NCBI RefSeq assembly: GCF_003148905.1
Contig: NZ_QGHC01000006.1
Span: forward strand, 1 to 40,186
Length of the DNA stretch: 40,186 bases
Reading direction: 5' to 3'
Source: Fulvimonas soli
Lineage (GTDB): Bacteria > Pseudomonadota > Gammaproteobacteria > Xanthomonadales > Rhodanobacteraceae
The notes beneath the pieces are model-generated. The model searched no databases and was not told the origin of the DNA. It saw only the letters and a list, made by a program, of their open reading frames with translations. A program made the position numbers and the translations under genes. Shown in pieces: positions 16,480 through 27,753 of the stretch (positions within the stretch are counted from its first letter, which is position 1; every line of letters begins with the position of its first letter).

Positions 16480-16654
16480 ATCCGTTGGCGGGGAGGTTGA
16501 CGGATGGTCCTGTGCCGGCGTTTTCGTAAATTCATGCGCCGCGACACCCAACAGGCCCACGCGCTGCCCTTACATGGAGTGCTAGGGGAAGGCGGCGATC
16601 GGGCACCACAGGATCGCTAGACAGCTGAAAACAGGCGCCGTGCGGATGCACGGC
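16480..16654 (+). promoter_or_regulatory. Candidate structured 5' leader RNA, copy B (M4 peptidase)
   Basis: Hairpin P0 (ATCCGT 16480-16485 with ACGGAT 16500-16505) abuts stem P1 (GGTCCTGTG 16506-16514 with CACAGGATC 16607-16615), which encloses 92 bases. GCTAGACAGC (16616-16625) follows directly, then 11 bases and hairpin GCCGTGC/GCACGGC (16637-16654) and ATGT. Compared with copy A, P0 has a C-G to T-A change, and P1 a C-G to T-A change plus an A-T to G-T change, all keeping the pairing. The interior shares little sequence with copy A. Confidence 0.6.
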
Positions 16655-16717
16655 ATGTTCTTTTCGCATGGGGTCCACGCGGCCGCATCAGGCCCGCTCG
16701 TCCCCGAAAATGTCTAG

Positions 16718-18892
<2,175 letters not shown>

Positions 18893-18902
18893 GCGCACGG
18901 AA

Positions 18903-18930
18903 GGCGGCGGGCCGGCGACGCCCCGCCGCC
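18903..18930. terminator. GC-rich hairpin between convergent genes
   Basis: Arms GGCGGCGGG (18903-18911) and CCCGCCGCC (18922-18930) are perfect complements. The hairpin lies 10 bases after the M4 peptidase stop and before the convergent asparaginase-like gene. It lacks a T tract, so its role as a terminator is uncertain. Confidence 0.35.
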
Positions 18931-18978
18931 GGGCAGGAACGCGGCGGGTCCGGTCTCGCGGCCGGGCCCGCTCCTGCG

Positions 18979-19464
18979 TCAGGCCGCCTCGAAGCGGTTG
19001 GCGTCGCGGTTCTTGCGCACCTTGGCCGGGTCCCACACGCGGCCGTTCATGGCGATGTACACGCCCTCGGGCAGGGTCTGCACCGCGGCCACCGCGCAGC
19101 CGATGTTGAACACCGCGTCCGAGCCCTGGAAGCGCGCCGGGTTGAGCGCGCCGGTGAGCACGATCACCTTACCCCCGATCTTCGCCAGCTCGCGCGCGGT
19201 CTCCACCATGGTGTCGGTGCCGTGGGTGACCAGCACGTGGCGGTGCGGCTGCGCCTCGATGGTGGAGCGGATCAGCGCGCGGTCCTCGTCGGTGATGTGC
19301 AGGCTGTCCTTGCGCAGGATCGGGATCACGTCGAACTCGAAGGCCACGCCGAGCTGGCCGAGGATCTCGCCGATCTGCGGCGCGCCGATCTTGTAGTCCG
19401 ACTTGTCGTCGAAATAGATCTTGTCGATGGTGCCGCCGGTGGTGACGATGGTCAGGTGCTGCAT
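18979..19464 (-). CDS. Single-domain asparaginase-like protein
   Basis: A 161-residue protein that matches only the N-terminal (catalytic) domain of type I/II L-asparaginases, which are usually about 330 residues. Both nucleophile-region motifs are present: TGGTIDK near the N-terminus and VTHGTDTMVETA in the middle, followed by VIVLTGALNPARFQGSDAVFN. The C-terminal domain is absent, but the frame ends cleanly, and similar one-domain 'asparaginase domain' proteins occur in many proteobacteria. It is therefore probably a real gene rather than a truncation. Whether it hydrolyses asparagine is unknown, since residues from the second domain normally complete the site in neighbouring subunits. Confidence 0.88.
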   Translation of the reverse strand: MQHLTIVTTGGTIDKIYFDDKSDYKIGAPQIGEILGQLGVAFEFDVIPILRKDSLHITDEDRALIRSTIEAQPHRHVLVTHGTDTMVETARELAKIGGKVIVLTGALNPARFQGSDAVFNIGCAVAAVQTLPEGVYIAMNGRVWDPAKVRKNRDANRFEAA

Positions 19465-19601
19465 GGTCGTGGTGCCGAGGGAGGGAAGGCGGGCATTCTA
19501 GCCGCTGGCGGGGCGCGGGCCGGATCGGGCGCGCGTGCCTCCGGCGCTCGCGGGTCGCCTTGCGCCTGCGCGGTCCCCGCCGTCGGCGCGGCCGCCCGGC
19601 C

Positions 19602-21239
19602 TCACCCGGCCAGCAGCTGCGTGTCCGCCGCCTCGCCCGCCGCGAAGCGCTCCAGGCCATGGGCGAGGAAGCGCCGCAGCGCGGCGCCGGGCCGCTGGTC
19701 GCCGCGGTCCTTCGACCAGGCCGCCTGCCGCGCCAGCAGCGCGGCCGCCGCGCAGCGGGCCAGCGTGACGGCGAGGCCGCGCGCGCCCGCCTCCAGCGCC
19801 GGGCGCCGGACGCCGTCGGCGTCGAGCCGGCGCGCGGCGGCGTCCAGCGCGGCGCGCACCGCCTGCGCCGCGGCCGCGTCGCCGCCGGCGAGCCAGCCGT
19901 CGGCGGCAGCACGCAGGGCGCCGAGGCCGTCGCCGGTCAGCGCGCGCAGGCTGTCCAGCGAGAGCACGTTGGTGGTGCCCTCCCAGATCGGATAGACCTG
20001 CGCGTCGCGCAGCAGCTGCGGCAGGCCGGTGTCCTCGATGTAGCCGGCGCCGCCGAAGCACTCCAGTGCCTCCGAGCAGATCGCCACCGCCAGCTTGCCG
20101 GTCCACAGCTTGGCCAGCGGGGTGAGCAGGCGCAGCAGCGCCGCCTCGTGCGGCTGCGCGGCGCCGTGCTCGACGCGGCCGAGCAGGTGCGCCACCTCGA
20201 AGGCCAGCGCGAAGGCGCCCTCGAATTCGGCCTGCATGCCGGCCAGCGTGTGCGCGTGCAGCGGCTGTTCGAGCAGCGGGCGGCCGAAGGCGGAGCGGCG
20301 CGCCGCATAGTCGCGCGCCAGCGCGATCGCGCGGGCCATGCTGGCCACCGCGCACACCGCGTTCCAGGCGCGCGTGGTGTTGAGCATCGGCGCCACCTGG
20401 CGCACGCCGTGGGCCAGCTCGCCCACCGGCCAGGCGGGCAGGCCGTCGAGGTGGATCTCCGCGGTGGGCAGCTCGTGCGTGCCGAGCTTGTCCTTCAGGC
20501 GGTCGATGGTGAGTTCCGGCCGGCGCGCGTCGCCGTCCATCGTCTCCACGTAGAACAGCGCCAGCGCCTGCGCGCCGGGGCCGGCGCCCTCCGGCCGCGC
20601 CAGCGCCAGCGCGGCCTCGCCCACCACCGCCGAGCTGAACCACTTGCGGCCGTACAGCCGCCACTGGCCGTCGGCGCCGCGGCGGGCGACGGTCTCGGTG
20701 TTGCCGACGTCGGAGCCGCCGGGCGTCTCGGTCATCCACTGGCCGCTGAGCCAGAACGCGCCCGGGTCGCGGCTCAGGAATCGCGGCAGCGCCCGCCCGA
20801 TCAGCTCGGTGTTGCCGGACGCCTTGAGCGCGGTGGCGGCGCCGTCGGTCATCGCCAGCGGGCAGGTGTAGAACTCGCTGGCGACGTGGTAGAGGTAGAC
20901 CCGCGCGAATTCCTCCAGCCGCGCGTGCTCGTGCGCCTCGTGGCCGGCGGCGAGGATGGCGTGGCGGGTGGTCAGCCGCGGGCCTTCCTGCCAGGCGGCG
21001 GTGAGCTCAATGCGGTCCACCCGCCGGCCCCAGGCGTCCCAGGCGGTGAGCACGGGCTTGCGCGGCGTGCCGGCGCGGGCGCGCTGCCAGGCCATCACCG
21101 CGTAGTCGCCCAGCGCGTCGAGGTCGACGTCCAGCAGCTCGCGGCGCGCGGCGGGCAGCGCGCGGTCGAGCAGGGCCAGCAGCAGGCGGTCGCCGCGGTA
21201 GGGATGCTCCAGTTGCGGGGGCTGCTGCAGGAACGCCAT
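19602..21239 (-). CDS. Acyl-CoA dehydrogenase family protein (AidB-like)
   Basis: A 545-residue flavoprotein. The N-terminus ([18 protein letters not shown]) and overall length match the AidB-like branch of acyl-CoA dehydrogenases rather than the 380-residue classical enzymes. FAD-site segments are visible: [25 protein letters not shown] and, near the C-terminus, [17 protein letters not shown] and [13 protein letters not shown]. The catalytic substrate is not predictable; E. coli AidB is linked to alkylation damage, others to branched acyl-CoA. ATG 21239 has GGAG 9 bases upstream, and a promoter-like TATACT lies 31-36 bases before it. It is a single-gene unit. Confidence 0.92.
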   Translation of the reverse strand: MAFLQQPPQLEHPYRGDRLLLALLDRALPAARRELLDVDLDALGDYAVMAWQRARAGTPRKPVLTAWDAWGRRVDRIELTAAWQEGPRLTTRHAILAAGHEAHEHARLEEFARVYLYHVASEFYTCPLAMTDGAATALKASGNTELIGRALPRFLSRDPGAFWLSGQWMTETPGGSDVGNTETVARRGADGQWRLYGRKWFSSAVVGEAALALARPEGAGPGAQALALFYVETMDGDARRPELTIDRLKDKLGTHELPTAEIHLDGLPAWPVGELAHGVRQVAPMLNTTRAWNAVCAVASMARAIALARDYAARRSAFGRPLLEQPLHAHTLAGMQAEFEGAFALAFEVAHLLGRVEHGAAQPHEAALLRLLTPLAKLWTGKLAVAICSEALECFGGAGYIEDTGLPQLLRDAQVYPIWEGTTNVLSLDSLRALTGDGLGALRAAADGWLAGGDAAAAQAVRAALDAAARRLDADGVRRPALEAGARGLAVTLARCAAAALLARQAAWSKDRGDQRPGAALRRFLAHGLERFAAGEAADTQLLAG

Positions 21240-21269
21240 GGCCGTCTTCTCCGCTGCGGTACCGGGACG

Positions 21270-21298
21270 AGTATAGGCCGCCCTACGCGCGCGTATCG
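21270..21298 (-). promoter_or_regulatory. Promoter with palindromic operator candidate for the acyl-CoA dehydrogenase gene
   Basis: On the minus strand TATACT (21275-21270) matches five of six -10 bases and would start transcription near 21263, giving a leader of about 24 bases. The perfect 12-base palindrome TACGCGCGCGTA (21284-21295) covers the spacer and part of the -35 position, and no TTGACA-like box is seen. This layout suggests a repressor site, but no regulator gene is adjacent. The rest of 21240-21551 holds REP copy 2 and no gene. Confidence 0.4.
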
Positions 21299-21410
21299 AC
21301 CGGGCCGGCGTGTTCAAATCTTCCAGGCGGGGCGCCAGAAGGGCCGGCGGGATGAGCTGCGGGCGGGCGTGGCGGCAGCGCTCGGCCGCGGGCGGTCTCG
21401 CGTCGGGTCG

Positions 21411-21475
21411 ATCGCGGCCGGAGGCCGCTCCCACGGGGGTCTCGCAAGCCTTGGGGGAGCGGCCTCCGGCCGCGA
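21411..21475. repeat. REP-like palindromic element, copy 2
   Basis: Perfect 21-base arms (21412-21432 and 21455-21475) with the same core as copy 1 (GCGGCCGGAGGCCGCTCC), separated by 22 unrelated bases. It lies in the gap between the acyl-CoA dehydrogenase start and the end of the DUF2069 gene. Confidence 0.85.
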
Positions 21476-21551
21476 CTCATGCCGCGCCGTCGCAGGCCGG
21501 CGCTCGGTCCGCGAGCGCCCGCTTCGGCGGTTGCGCCCGCCGGCGCCTGCG

Positions 21552-22534
<983 letters not shown>

Positions 22535-22556
22535 CTAGTGTACCGGCGATGCCCGC

Positions 22557-23837
22557 ATGGAGGTCCGCCGCTTGCGCTTCGAACGCGACCGCATCCGCAC
22601 GCTGAGCCGCTTCCTGTGGCAGCGCTTCGTCGACGACAAGTGCTTCGAGACGGCCGGCGCGCTGTCCTACACCACGCTGGTCTCGCTGGTGCCGCTGACG
22701 GTGGCGGTGTTCGCCATGGTTTCGGCCTTCCAGGTGTTCGAGGGCGCGCGCGACAGCCTGCTCGACTTCGTGTTCCGCAACTTCGTGCCGGCCGCCGGCA
22801 TGCAGGTGCAGAACGCGCTGACCAGCTTCGCCAGCAATGCCAGCCAGCTCACCGGCATCAGCATCCTGGTGATGCTGTTCAGCGCGCTGTCGATGATGGT
22901 GAGCATCGAGGACCGGCTGAACCGGATCTGGCGCGTCTACCAGCCGCGCGGCTGGGGTTCGCGGCTGCTGCTGTACTGGGCCGCGCTCACGCTGGGGCCG
23001 ATCCTCGCGGTGGGCGGGCTGGCGGCCACCTCCTACGTCACCGCGATGCCGCTGCTGCGCGACGCCGCCGTGCCGCTGGGCCTGGGCCAGCAGCTGCTGC
23101 GCGTGCTGCCGTTCGTGGTCACCTTCGTCACGCTGTGGCTGATGTACACGCTGATCCCCAACTGCCGCGTGCCGCGCCGCGACGCCACCATCGGCGCGCT
23201 GCTCGGCGCGCTGCTGTTCGAGGTGGCGCGCTGGGGCTTCGCGCTGTTCGTGCGCAACGCGCACAACTACCAGCAGATCTATGGCGCGCTGGCGGTGGTG
23301 CCGATCTTCCTGCTGTGGATCTACCTGTCCTGGGTGATCGTGATCCTGGCCGCCTCGGTGGCCGCGGCGCTGTCGGCCTACGAGTACCATGCGCCCGCGC
23401 AGGAGCTGCCGGAAGGCGCCGAATTCCTCGGCCTGCTGGTGGTGCTCAAGCACTTCGTGCAGGCGCAGCGCGAGGGCCGCAGCCTCGACCCGGCCGCGGT
23501 GCGCGCCCGCGAGCCCTACCTGCGCGGCGCGCGGGTCGCGGCCTACCTGGAGGACCTGCAGCGCGCCGGGCTGATCCGGCGCGGCGAGTCCGGCGGCTGG
23601 CTGCTGTGCCGCAGCCTGGACAGCACCGACCTGCTGCGGGTCTACGGCCACACCCACTACCGCCTGCCGCTGCAGCCGGCCGAGAAGGCGCGCGCGCTCG
23701 GCATCGAGCTGCCGCCCAGCCTGCTCGCGCTGCTGGAGGAAACCGCCGCGACGCTGTCCGCCGCGCTGGGCACGCGGCTGGACCAGGCCTATCCTCCGGT
23801 CTTCGCCCCCGACGTTCCCCAGGATTCCGCCCCATGA
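22557..23837 (+). CDS. YihY/BrkB family inner membrane protein
   Basis: A 426-residue protein. The N-terminal 270 residues form the YihY domain with about six membrane helices (TLVSLVPLTVAVFAMVSAF, ISILVMLFSALSMMVSI and others) and the family segments FETAGALSYTTLVSLVPL and PNCRVPRRDATIGALLGALLFE. The C-terminal cytoplasmic part of about 150 residues looks like a winged-helix type region, which is found in the longer YihY members. The family was once called RNase BN, but that activity belongs to another gene; the true function is unknown. The stop overlaps the next gene by ATGA, so it leads a three-gene operon. Confidence 0.92.
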   Translation: MEVRRLRFERDRIRTLSRFLWQRFVDDKCFETAGALSYTTLVSLVPLTVAVFAMVSAFQVFEGARDSLLDFVFRNFVPAAGMQVQNALTSFASNASQLTGISILVMLFSALSMMVSIEDRLNRIWRVYQPRGWGSRLLLYWAALTLGPILAVGGLAATSYVTAMPLLRDAAVPLGLGQQLLRVLPFVVTFVTLWLMYTLIPNCRVPRRDATIGALLGALLFEVARWGFALFVRNAHNYQQIYGALAVVPIFLLWIYLSWVIVILAASVAAALSAYEYHAPAQELPEGAEFLGLLVVLKHFVQAQREGRSLDPAAVRAREPYLRGARVAAYLEDLQRAGLIRRGESGGWLLCRSLDSTDLLRVYGHTHYRLPLQPAEKARALGIELPPSLLALLEETAATLSAALGTRLDQAYPPVFAPDVPQDSAP

Positions 23838-24310
23838 CATTCCACCGCCGCCTCGCCGCCCTCGCGCTGGCGCTGCTGTGCGCCCTGCCGCTCCATGCCG
23901 CGATGCCGGCGCGGCCCGCGCTCAGGGTCACCACGCTGGACGGCAAGCCCTACGACCTGGCCGCGCAGCGCGGCCGCTGGGTGATCGTGAACTTCTGGGC
24001 CACCTGGTGCGTGCCGTGCATCAAGGAGATGCCGGACATCTCCGCCTACGTGCAGAAGCACAGGGACAAGGTCGCCGCGATCGGCCTGGCCTACGACGAC
24101 TCCGACCCGGCCGACATCAGGGCCTTCGTCGCCCAGCACCCGGTGGCCTATCCGGTCGCGCAGGTGACGCTGGACCATCCGCCGCCGGACTTCGACGAGC
24201 CGCGCGGCCTGCCCACCACCTACCTGATCGCGCCCGACGGCACCGTGGCCAAGCGCCTCGTCGGCCCGGTGACCGCGGCCACGCTGGGCGCGGCGACGGG
24301 GCTGCCGTGA
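23834..24310 (+). CDS. TlpA-like thiol:disulfide protein (periplasmic thioredoxin fold)
   Basis: A 158-residue protein with a signal peptide (MTFHRRLAALALALLCALPL...) and a TlpA/AhpC-TSA thioredoxin fold. The redox motif is WATWCVPC, followed by IKEMPDI, and the cis-proline loop is GLPTTYLIAPDG. It is probably a periplasmic reductant or disulfide exchange protein; the partner is unknown. It is coupled by overlapping stop/start codons to both neighbours (ATGA with the YihY gene, TGATG with acylphosphatase), so the three are one operon. Confidence 0.93.
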   Translation: MTFHRRLAALALALLCALPLHAAMPARPALRVTTLDGKPYDLAAQRGRWVIVNFWATWCVPCIKEMPDISAYVQKHRDKVAAIGLAYDDSDPADIRAFVAQHPVAYPVAQVTLDHPPPDFDEPRGLPTTYLIAPDGTVAKRLVGPVTAATLGAATGLP

Positions 24311-24576
24311 TGGCCACCGCGCGCTTCCTGGTCGGCGGCCGCGTGCAGGGCGTGTTCTACCGCGCCAGCACGCGCGAGCAGGCGCTCGCGCTGGGCCTGG
24401 CCGGCGAGGCGCGCAACCTGCCCGACGGCCGCGTCGAGGTGGTCGCCAGCGGCGAGCCGGCGGCGCTGGACGCGCTGGAGCGCTGGCTGTGGCAGGGACC
24501 GCCGGCGGCACAGGTGGACGAGGTGCGCCGCGAGGCGCTGCCGCCGCGCGAGTTTGCCGGCTTCCGCACCGGCTGA
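24310..24576 (+). CDS. acyP: Acylphosphatase
   Basis: An 88-residue small enzyme that hydrolyses carboxyl-phosphate bonds. The signature GGRVQGVFYRASTREQA contains the catalytic arginine, and the second signature ARNLPDGRVEVVASG has the catalytic asparagine. Length is typical. ATG 24310 shares one base with the preceding stop. The following 265 bases up to the convergent ppk2 gene hold a MITE-like element and no gene. Confidence 0.95.
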   Translation: MATARFLVGGRVQGVFYRASTREQALALGLAGEARNLPDGRVEVVASGEPAALDALERWLWQGPPAAQVDEVRREALPPREFAGFRTG

Positions 24577-24647
24577 GGAACGGCGGGCAGGGAGCGGCGG
24601 CCGCGTGGCGCGACCGCGCACGCTTGCCGGTCGTCGCCCCCGCCGGC

Positions 24648-24732
24648 CGTCATTCCCGCCCCAGCGGGAATCCATTTGCTTTTCACGCCTGCGCAAGAGC
24701 CAGGATGGATTCCCGCTGGGGCGGGAATGACG
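24648..24732. repeat. MITE-like inverted-repeat element (CGTCATTCCCGCC family)
   Basis: Perfect 28-base arms at 24648-24675 and 24705-24732 (outer ends CGTCATTCCCGCCCCAGCGG) around 29 bases. It has the same outer bases and layout as the element at 8232-8350, but the arm interiors differ (CCCGCCCCAGCGGG versus CCGGCGCAGGCCGG), so each arm is itself a small palindrome that has changed in a paired fashion. It lies between convergent genes and could act as a terminator. Confidence 0.88.
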
Positions 24733-24841
24733 CCCTGAATGATGGACGTTGCGCATTGCGCATCGCGTGGCGACGCGCACCGATGCGCTGCGCGTTGATC
24801 CGCGCGGCGGGCCGGCGCCGGCCCGGCCCCGCGTCGCGCCC

Positions 24842-25600
24842 TCAGTAGACCTCGGGCACCCGCAGCGCCTTGGCGGTGACCTTCTCGCGCCTGGGCTTGT
24901 CCTTCAGCCTGGGCAGCTCCACCGCGGGGATGTCCTGCTCGCGGTACGGCAGCTGCGCGAGCAGGTGGTGGATCAGGTTGAGGCGGCCGCGCTTCTGGTC
25001 GTTGAAGTCCACCACGAACCATGGCGCGTGGGCGGTGTGCGTGCGCTCGATCATCGTGTCGCGCAGCTTGCCCATCTGTGCGTACTTCGTGCGCGCCTTC
25101 AGGTCCACCGGCGAGAGCTTCCAGCGCTTGAGCGGGTCGTGGGCGCGCTCGGCGAAGCGTTGCTCCTGCTCCTTCTGGTCCACCGCGAGCCAGTACTTGA
25201 GCAGGAGGATGCCGTCGTCCACCAGCAGCTTCTCGAAGGCGGGCACGGCGTCGAGGAAGGCGCGGTACTGCGCCTCGGTGCAGAAGCCCATCGCCGGCTC
25301 CACCACCGCGCGGTTGTACCAGCTGCGGTCGAACAGCACGAACTCGCCGGCCGCGGGCAGGTGCGGCACGTAGCGCTGGAAGTACCACTGCGTCGCCTCG
25401 CGGCTGTCGGGCTTGTCCAGCGCCACGATGCGGTAGCCGCGCGTGTCCAGCGGCTCGGTGATGCGCTTGATGGTGCCGCCCTTGCCGGCCGCATCGCGGC
25501 CCTCGAAGATCACCAGCAGGCGCTGGCCGGTGCATTTCAGCCAGTACTGCAGGCGGACCAGTTCCAGTTGCAGCTGTTCCAGCGGCTTGGGCTTGGCCAT
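24842..25600 (-). CDS. ppk2: Polyphosphate kinase 2 family protein
   Basis: A 252-residue class I PPK2, which transfers phosphate between polyphosphate and nucleotides (usually making ATP or GTP from the diphosphate). The Walker A motif is FEGRDAAGKGG (residues 32-42), and the Walker B region is FDRSWYNRA. The lid-module segment KRWKLSPVDL and APWFVVDFNDQKRGRLN are typical. It starts 15 bases after the stop of the OGT-like gene, so the two form an operon. A role in nucleotide recycling is inferred from the family. Confidence 0.95.
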   Translation of the reverse strand: MAKPKPLEQLQLELVRLQYWLKCTGQRLLVIFEGRDAAGKGGTIKRITEPLDTRGYRIVALDKPDSREATQWYFQRYVPHLPAAGEFVLFDRSWYNRAVVEPAMGFCTEAQYRAFLDAVPAFEKLLVDDGILLLKYWLAVDQKEQEQRFAERAHDPLKRWKLSPVDLKARTKYAQMGKLRDTMIERTHTAHAPWFVVDFNDQKRGRLNLIHHLLAQLPYREQDIPAVELPRLKDKPRREKVTAKALRVPEVY

Positions 25601-25615
25601 GGCGTGGCTCCGGGG

Positions 25616-27721
25616 TCAGAAATCCAGGTCGGCGGGCGGGCGGCCGATGCGGTGGCGCGCGCCGATCGCCTGCACCGCGCGGCGGAAATCCGCGGCGAAG
25701 CCGCGCGTGTCGAACAGGCCGGCGTCGCCGTGGCGTCGCCGCAGCAGCGCGCGCAGTTCGCGCAGCGTGCCGGGCTGGCGGCCCAGCTCCACCGCCATCG
25801 CCAGCCAGCTCGCCTCGTCGGCGCAGACCAGCTCGGGCAGTCCCGCGTGCTGCACCAGGCTGGCCGCCACGCGGCCGGTGAAGGTGGCGCCGGCGCGGGT
25901 GAGCAGCGGGCAGCCCGCCGCCAGCGCGTCGGCGGCGTGCGCGTGCGCGTTGTAGGGCAGGGTGTCGAGGAACAGGTCCACGTGCGCGTAGCGCGCCAGG
26001 TAGTCCGGCTGCGGCAGGCGCGGCTGGAACACCAGCCGCCGCGGGTCGACGCCCAGCGCGGCGGCGGCCTCGCGCAGCCGCGCGTCGGCCGCCGCGCCGG
26101 CCGTCTGCAGCCACAGCACGCCGTCGGGCACCTCCTGCAGCACCAGCATGAAGCGCGCGAAGCCGTCCGGCGTGAGCTTGTAGCTGTTGCCGAAGCTGGC
26201 GAACACCACGCCGTGCGCGGGCAGCCCGCAGGCTTCGCGCGGCGGCGGCGCGGCCACGCCGTCGAGCGCCGCCACCGGCATGAAGCAGCGCGGCAGGCGC
26301 AGCACCTTTTCGCTGAAGTGCGCGCGCAGCACCGGCGGCAGCACCATCGCGTCGGCCAGCAGGTAGTCGGTCCACGGCGCGCCGGAGCTGGCGGGGTAGG
26401 CGAACCAGTTCACCTGCACCGGCGCCGGGTGCAGCTCGAACAGGCCCACGTTGGCGCCGGCGCCGTAGCCGCGCAGGTCGAACAGCACCTCGATGCCGGC
26501 CGCGTGCACCTGCCGCGCCTGCGCCGCCGCGTCGAGCCCGGCCGCGTCGTGCAGCGCGGCCGCGGCGGCGAGCCGGCGACGCAGCGCGCCGCCGTCGTCC
26601 GCGGCGGTGGCGAACAGGTGCGGCTCCAGCGCGCCGTCGTCGCGCAGCGCTTCCAGCAGCGGCGCCAGCAGGCGGCCGATCGGATGCTCGTTGAAGCCGT
26701 TGGAGACGAAGCCCACGCGGATCGGCGCGGTGGCGGCCGGCGCGGCGGCGGCGAAGGCCAGCCGGCGGCGCAGCGGCGCGGCCTGGCGGTCGACGTCGGC
26801 GGCGAACGCGCGCGCGCAGCGCAGCTGCAGCGCGGCGTCGGTTTCCTCGGCCAGGAAGGGGAAGGGCGGCACGATGGCCTGGTCCGCGGCCACCGCCTCG
26901 CGCAGCCGCGCGCCGAGCGCGTCGAGGCCGCGCCAGTCGTACAGGCGGCGCTTGGCGAACACCAGCTGGGCCAGCGCGGCATGGAAGTCCGGCGCGAGCT
27001 CCAGCGCGCGGGCATGGGCCTCGGCCGCGCGCTCGAGCTCGCCGCACTCGTCGAGCGCCACCCCGGCCTGGAAGGCGTGGCGGGGATCGCGCGGCGCCGC
27101 GCGCTCGGCGCGCAGGTGGCTTTCCGCCGCCTCGGCGTGGCGTCCCATCGCCTGCAGCACGTGGCCGCGCAGCGCGTGCGCCTCGGCCAGCCGGGGCTCC
27201 AGCTGCAGCGCCTCGCCGATGTGCTGCAGCGCCTGCTCGTGGTGGCCGAGCTCCAGCTCGGCGGCGGCGAGGTTGAGGCGCAGGCCCGGGTGCGTCGGCG
27301 CGCCGTGGGTGGCCGTGGCGAAGGACTCGCGCGCCTCCGCGAAGCGCGCGGCGGCCATCAGCGCGTTGCCCAGGCCGAGCAGCACGGCGGCGTGGCCGGG
27401 CGCGCGGCGCAGCGCGGCGCGCAGGCGCGCGATCGCCGCCTCGGCGTCGCCGCCGTCGGTCTCCACGCCGGCGAGGTTGCACTGCACCTCCAGGCTGCCC
27501 GGCGCCAGCGCCTCGGCGTGGCGCAGCGCGAGGCGCGCTTCCGCCAGCCGGCCCAGCTGCCACAGCGCCAGGCCGTGCAGGCGCTGCAGCTCGGCGTGCG
27601 CGGGGTACCGCGCCAGCGCGCGCTCCGCCGCGGCGGCGGCGTCCGCCCAGGCGCCGCGCTGCAGCAGTGCGGCGACCTGCGGCAGGAGCGCGTCGATGCG
27701 CGGGTCGCGGGGCGGGTTCAT
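25616..27721 (-). CDS. TPR-containing O-GlcNAc transferase-like protein (GT41/SPINDLY type)
   Basis: A 701-residue cytoplasmic protein. The first 280 residues are TPR repeats (for example AEARLALRHAEALAPGS, HHEQALQHIGEALQLEPRL, AEAHARALELAPDFHAALA). The rest is a GT41 catalytic domain with HPIGRLL, FDLRGYGAGAN, the FASFGNSYKLTPDGF sugar-nucleotide segment, DLFLDTLPYNAHAHAADAL and GRVAASLVQHAGLPEL. The family adds GlcNAc or another sugar to protein Ser/Thr, or as SPY adds fucose; the bacterial targets are unknown. The gene starts 32 bases after prfA and is followed at once by ppk2. There is no protein substrate candidate nearby. Confidence 0.9.
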   Translation of the reverse strand: MNPPRDPRIDALLPQVAALLQRGAWADAAAAAERALARYPAHAELQRLHGLALWQLGRLAEARLALRHAEALAPGSLEVQCNLAGVETDGGDAEAAIARLRAALRRAPGHAAVLLGLGNALMAAARFAEARESFATATHGAPTHPGLRLNLAAAELELGHHEQALQHIGEALQLEPRLAEAHALRGHVLQAMGRHAEAAESHLRAERAAPRDPRHAFQAGVALDECGELERAAEAHARALELAPDFHAALAQLVFAKRRLYDWRGLDALGARLREAVAADQAIVPPFPFLAEETDAALQLRCARAFAADVDRQAAPLRRRLAFAAAAPAATAPIRVGFVSNGFNEHPIGRLLAPLLEALRDDGALEPHLFATAADDGGALRRRLAAAAALHDAAGLDAAAQARQVHAAGIEVLFDLRGYGAGANVGLFELHPAPVQVNWFAYPASSGAPWTDYLLADAMVLPPVLRAHFSEKVLRLPRCFMPVAALDGVAAPPPREACGLPAHGVVFASFGNSYKLTPDGFARFMLVLQEVPDGVLWLQTAGAAADARLREAAAALGVDPRRLVFQPRLPQPDYLARYAHVDLFLDTLPYNAHAHAADALAAGCPLLTRAGATFTGRVAASLVQHAGLPELVCADEASWLAMAVELGRQPGTLRELRALLRRRHGDAGLFDTRGFAADFRRAVQAIGARHRIGRPPADLDF

Positions 27722-27753
27722 CGCGGCACGCTAGCGCAGGGACGGCGGCGTTG

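Noticed and set aside
18979-19464. The asparaginase-like gene as a truncated pseudogene.
   Set aside because: The frame has an intact start and stop, both catalytic motifs, and proteins of this one-domain length are common in proteobacteria.
22557-23837. Annotation of the YihY protein as ribonuclease BN.
   Set aside because: That name is historical. RNase BN activity belongs to the RNase Z homologue, and this is a membrane protein of unknown function.
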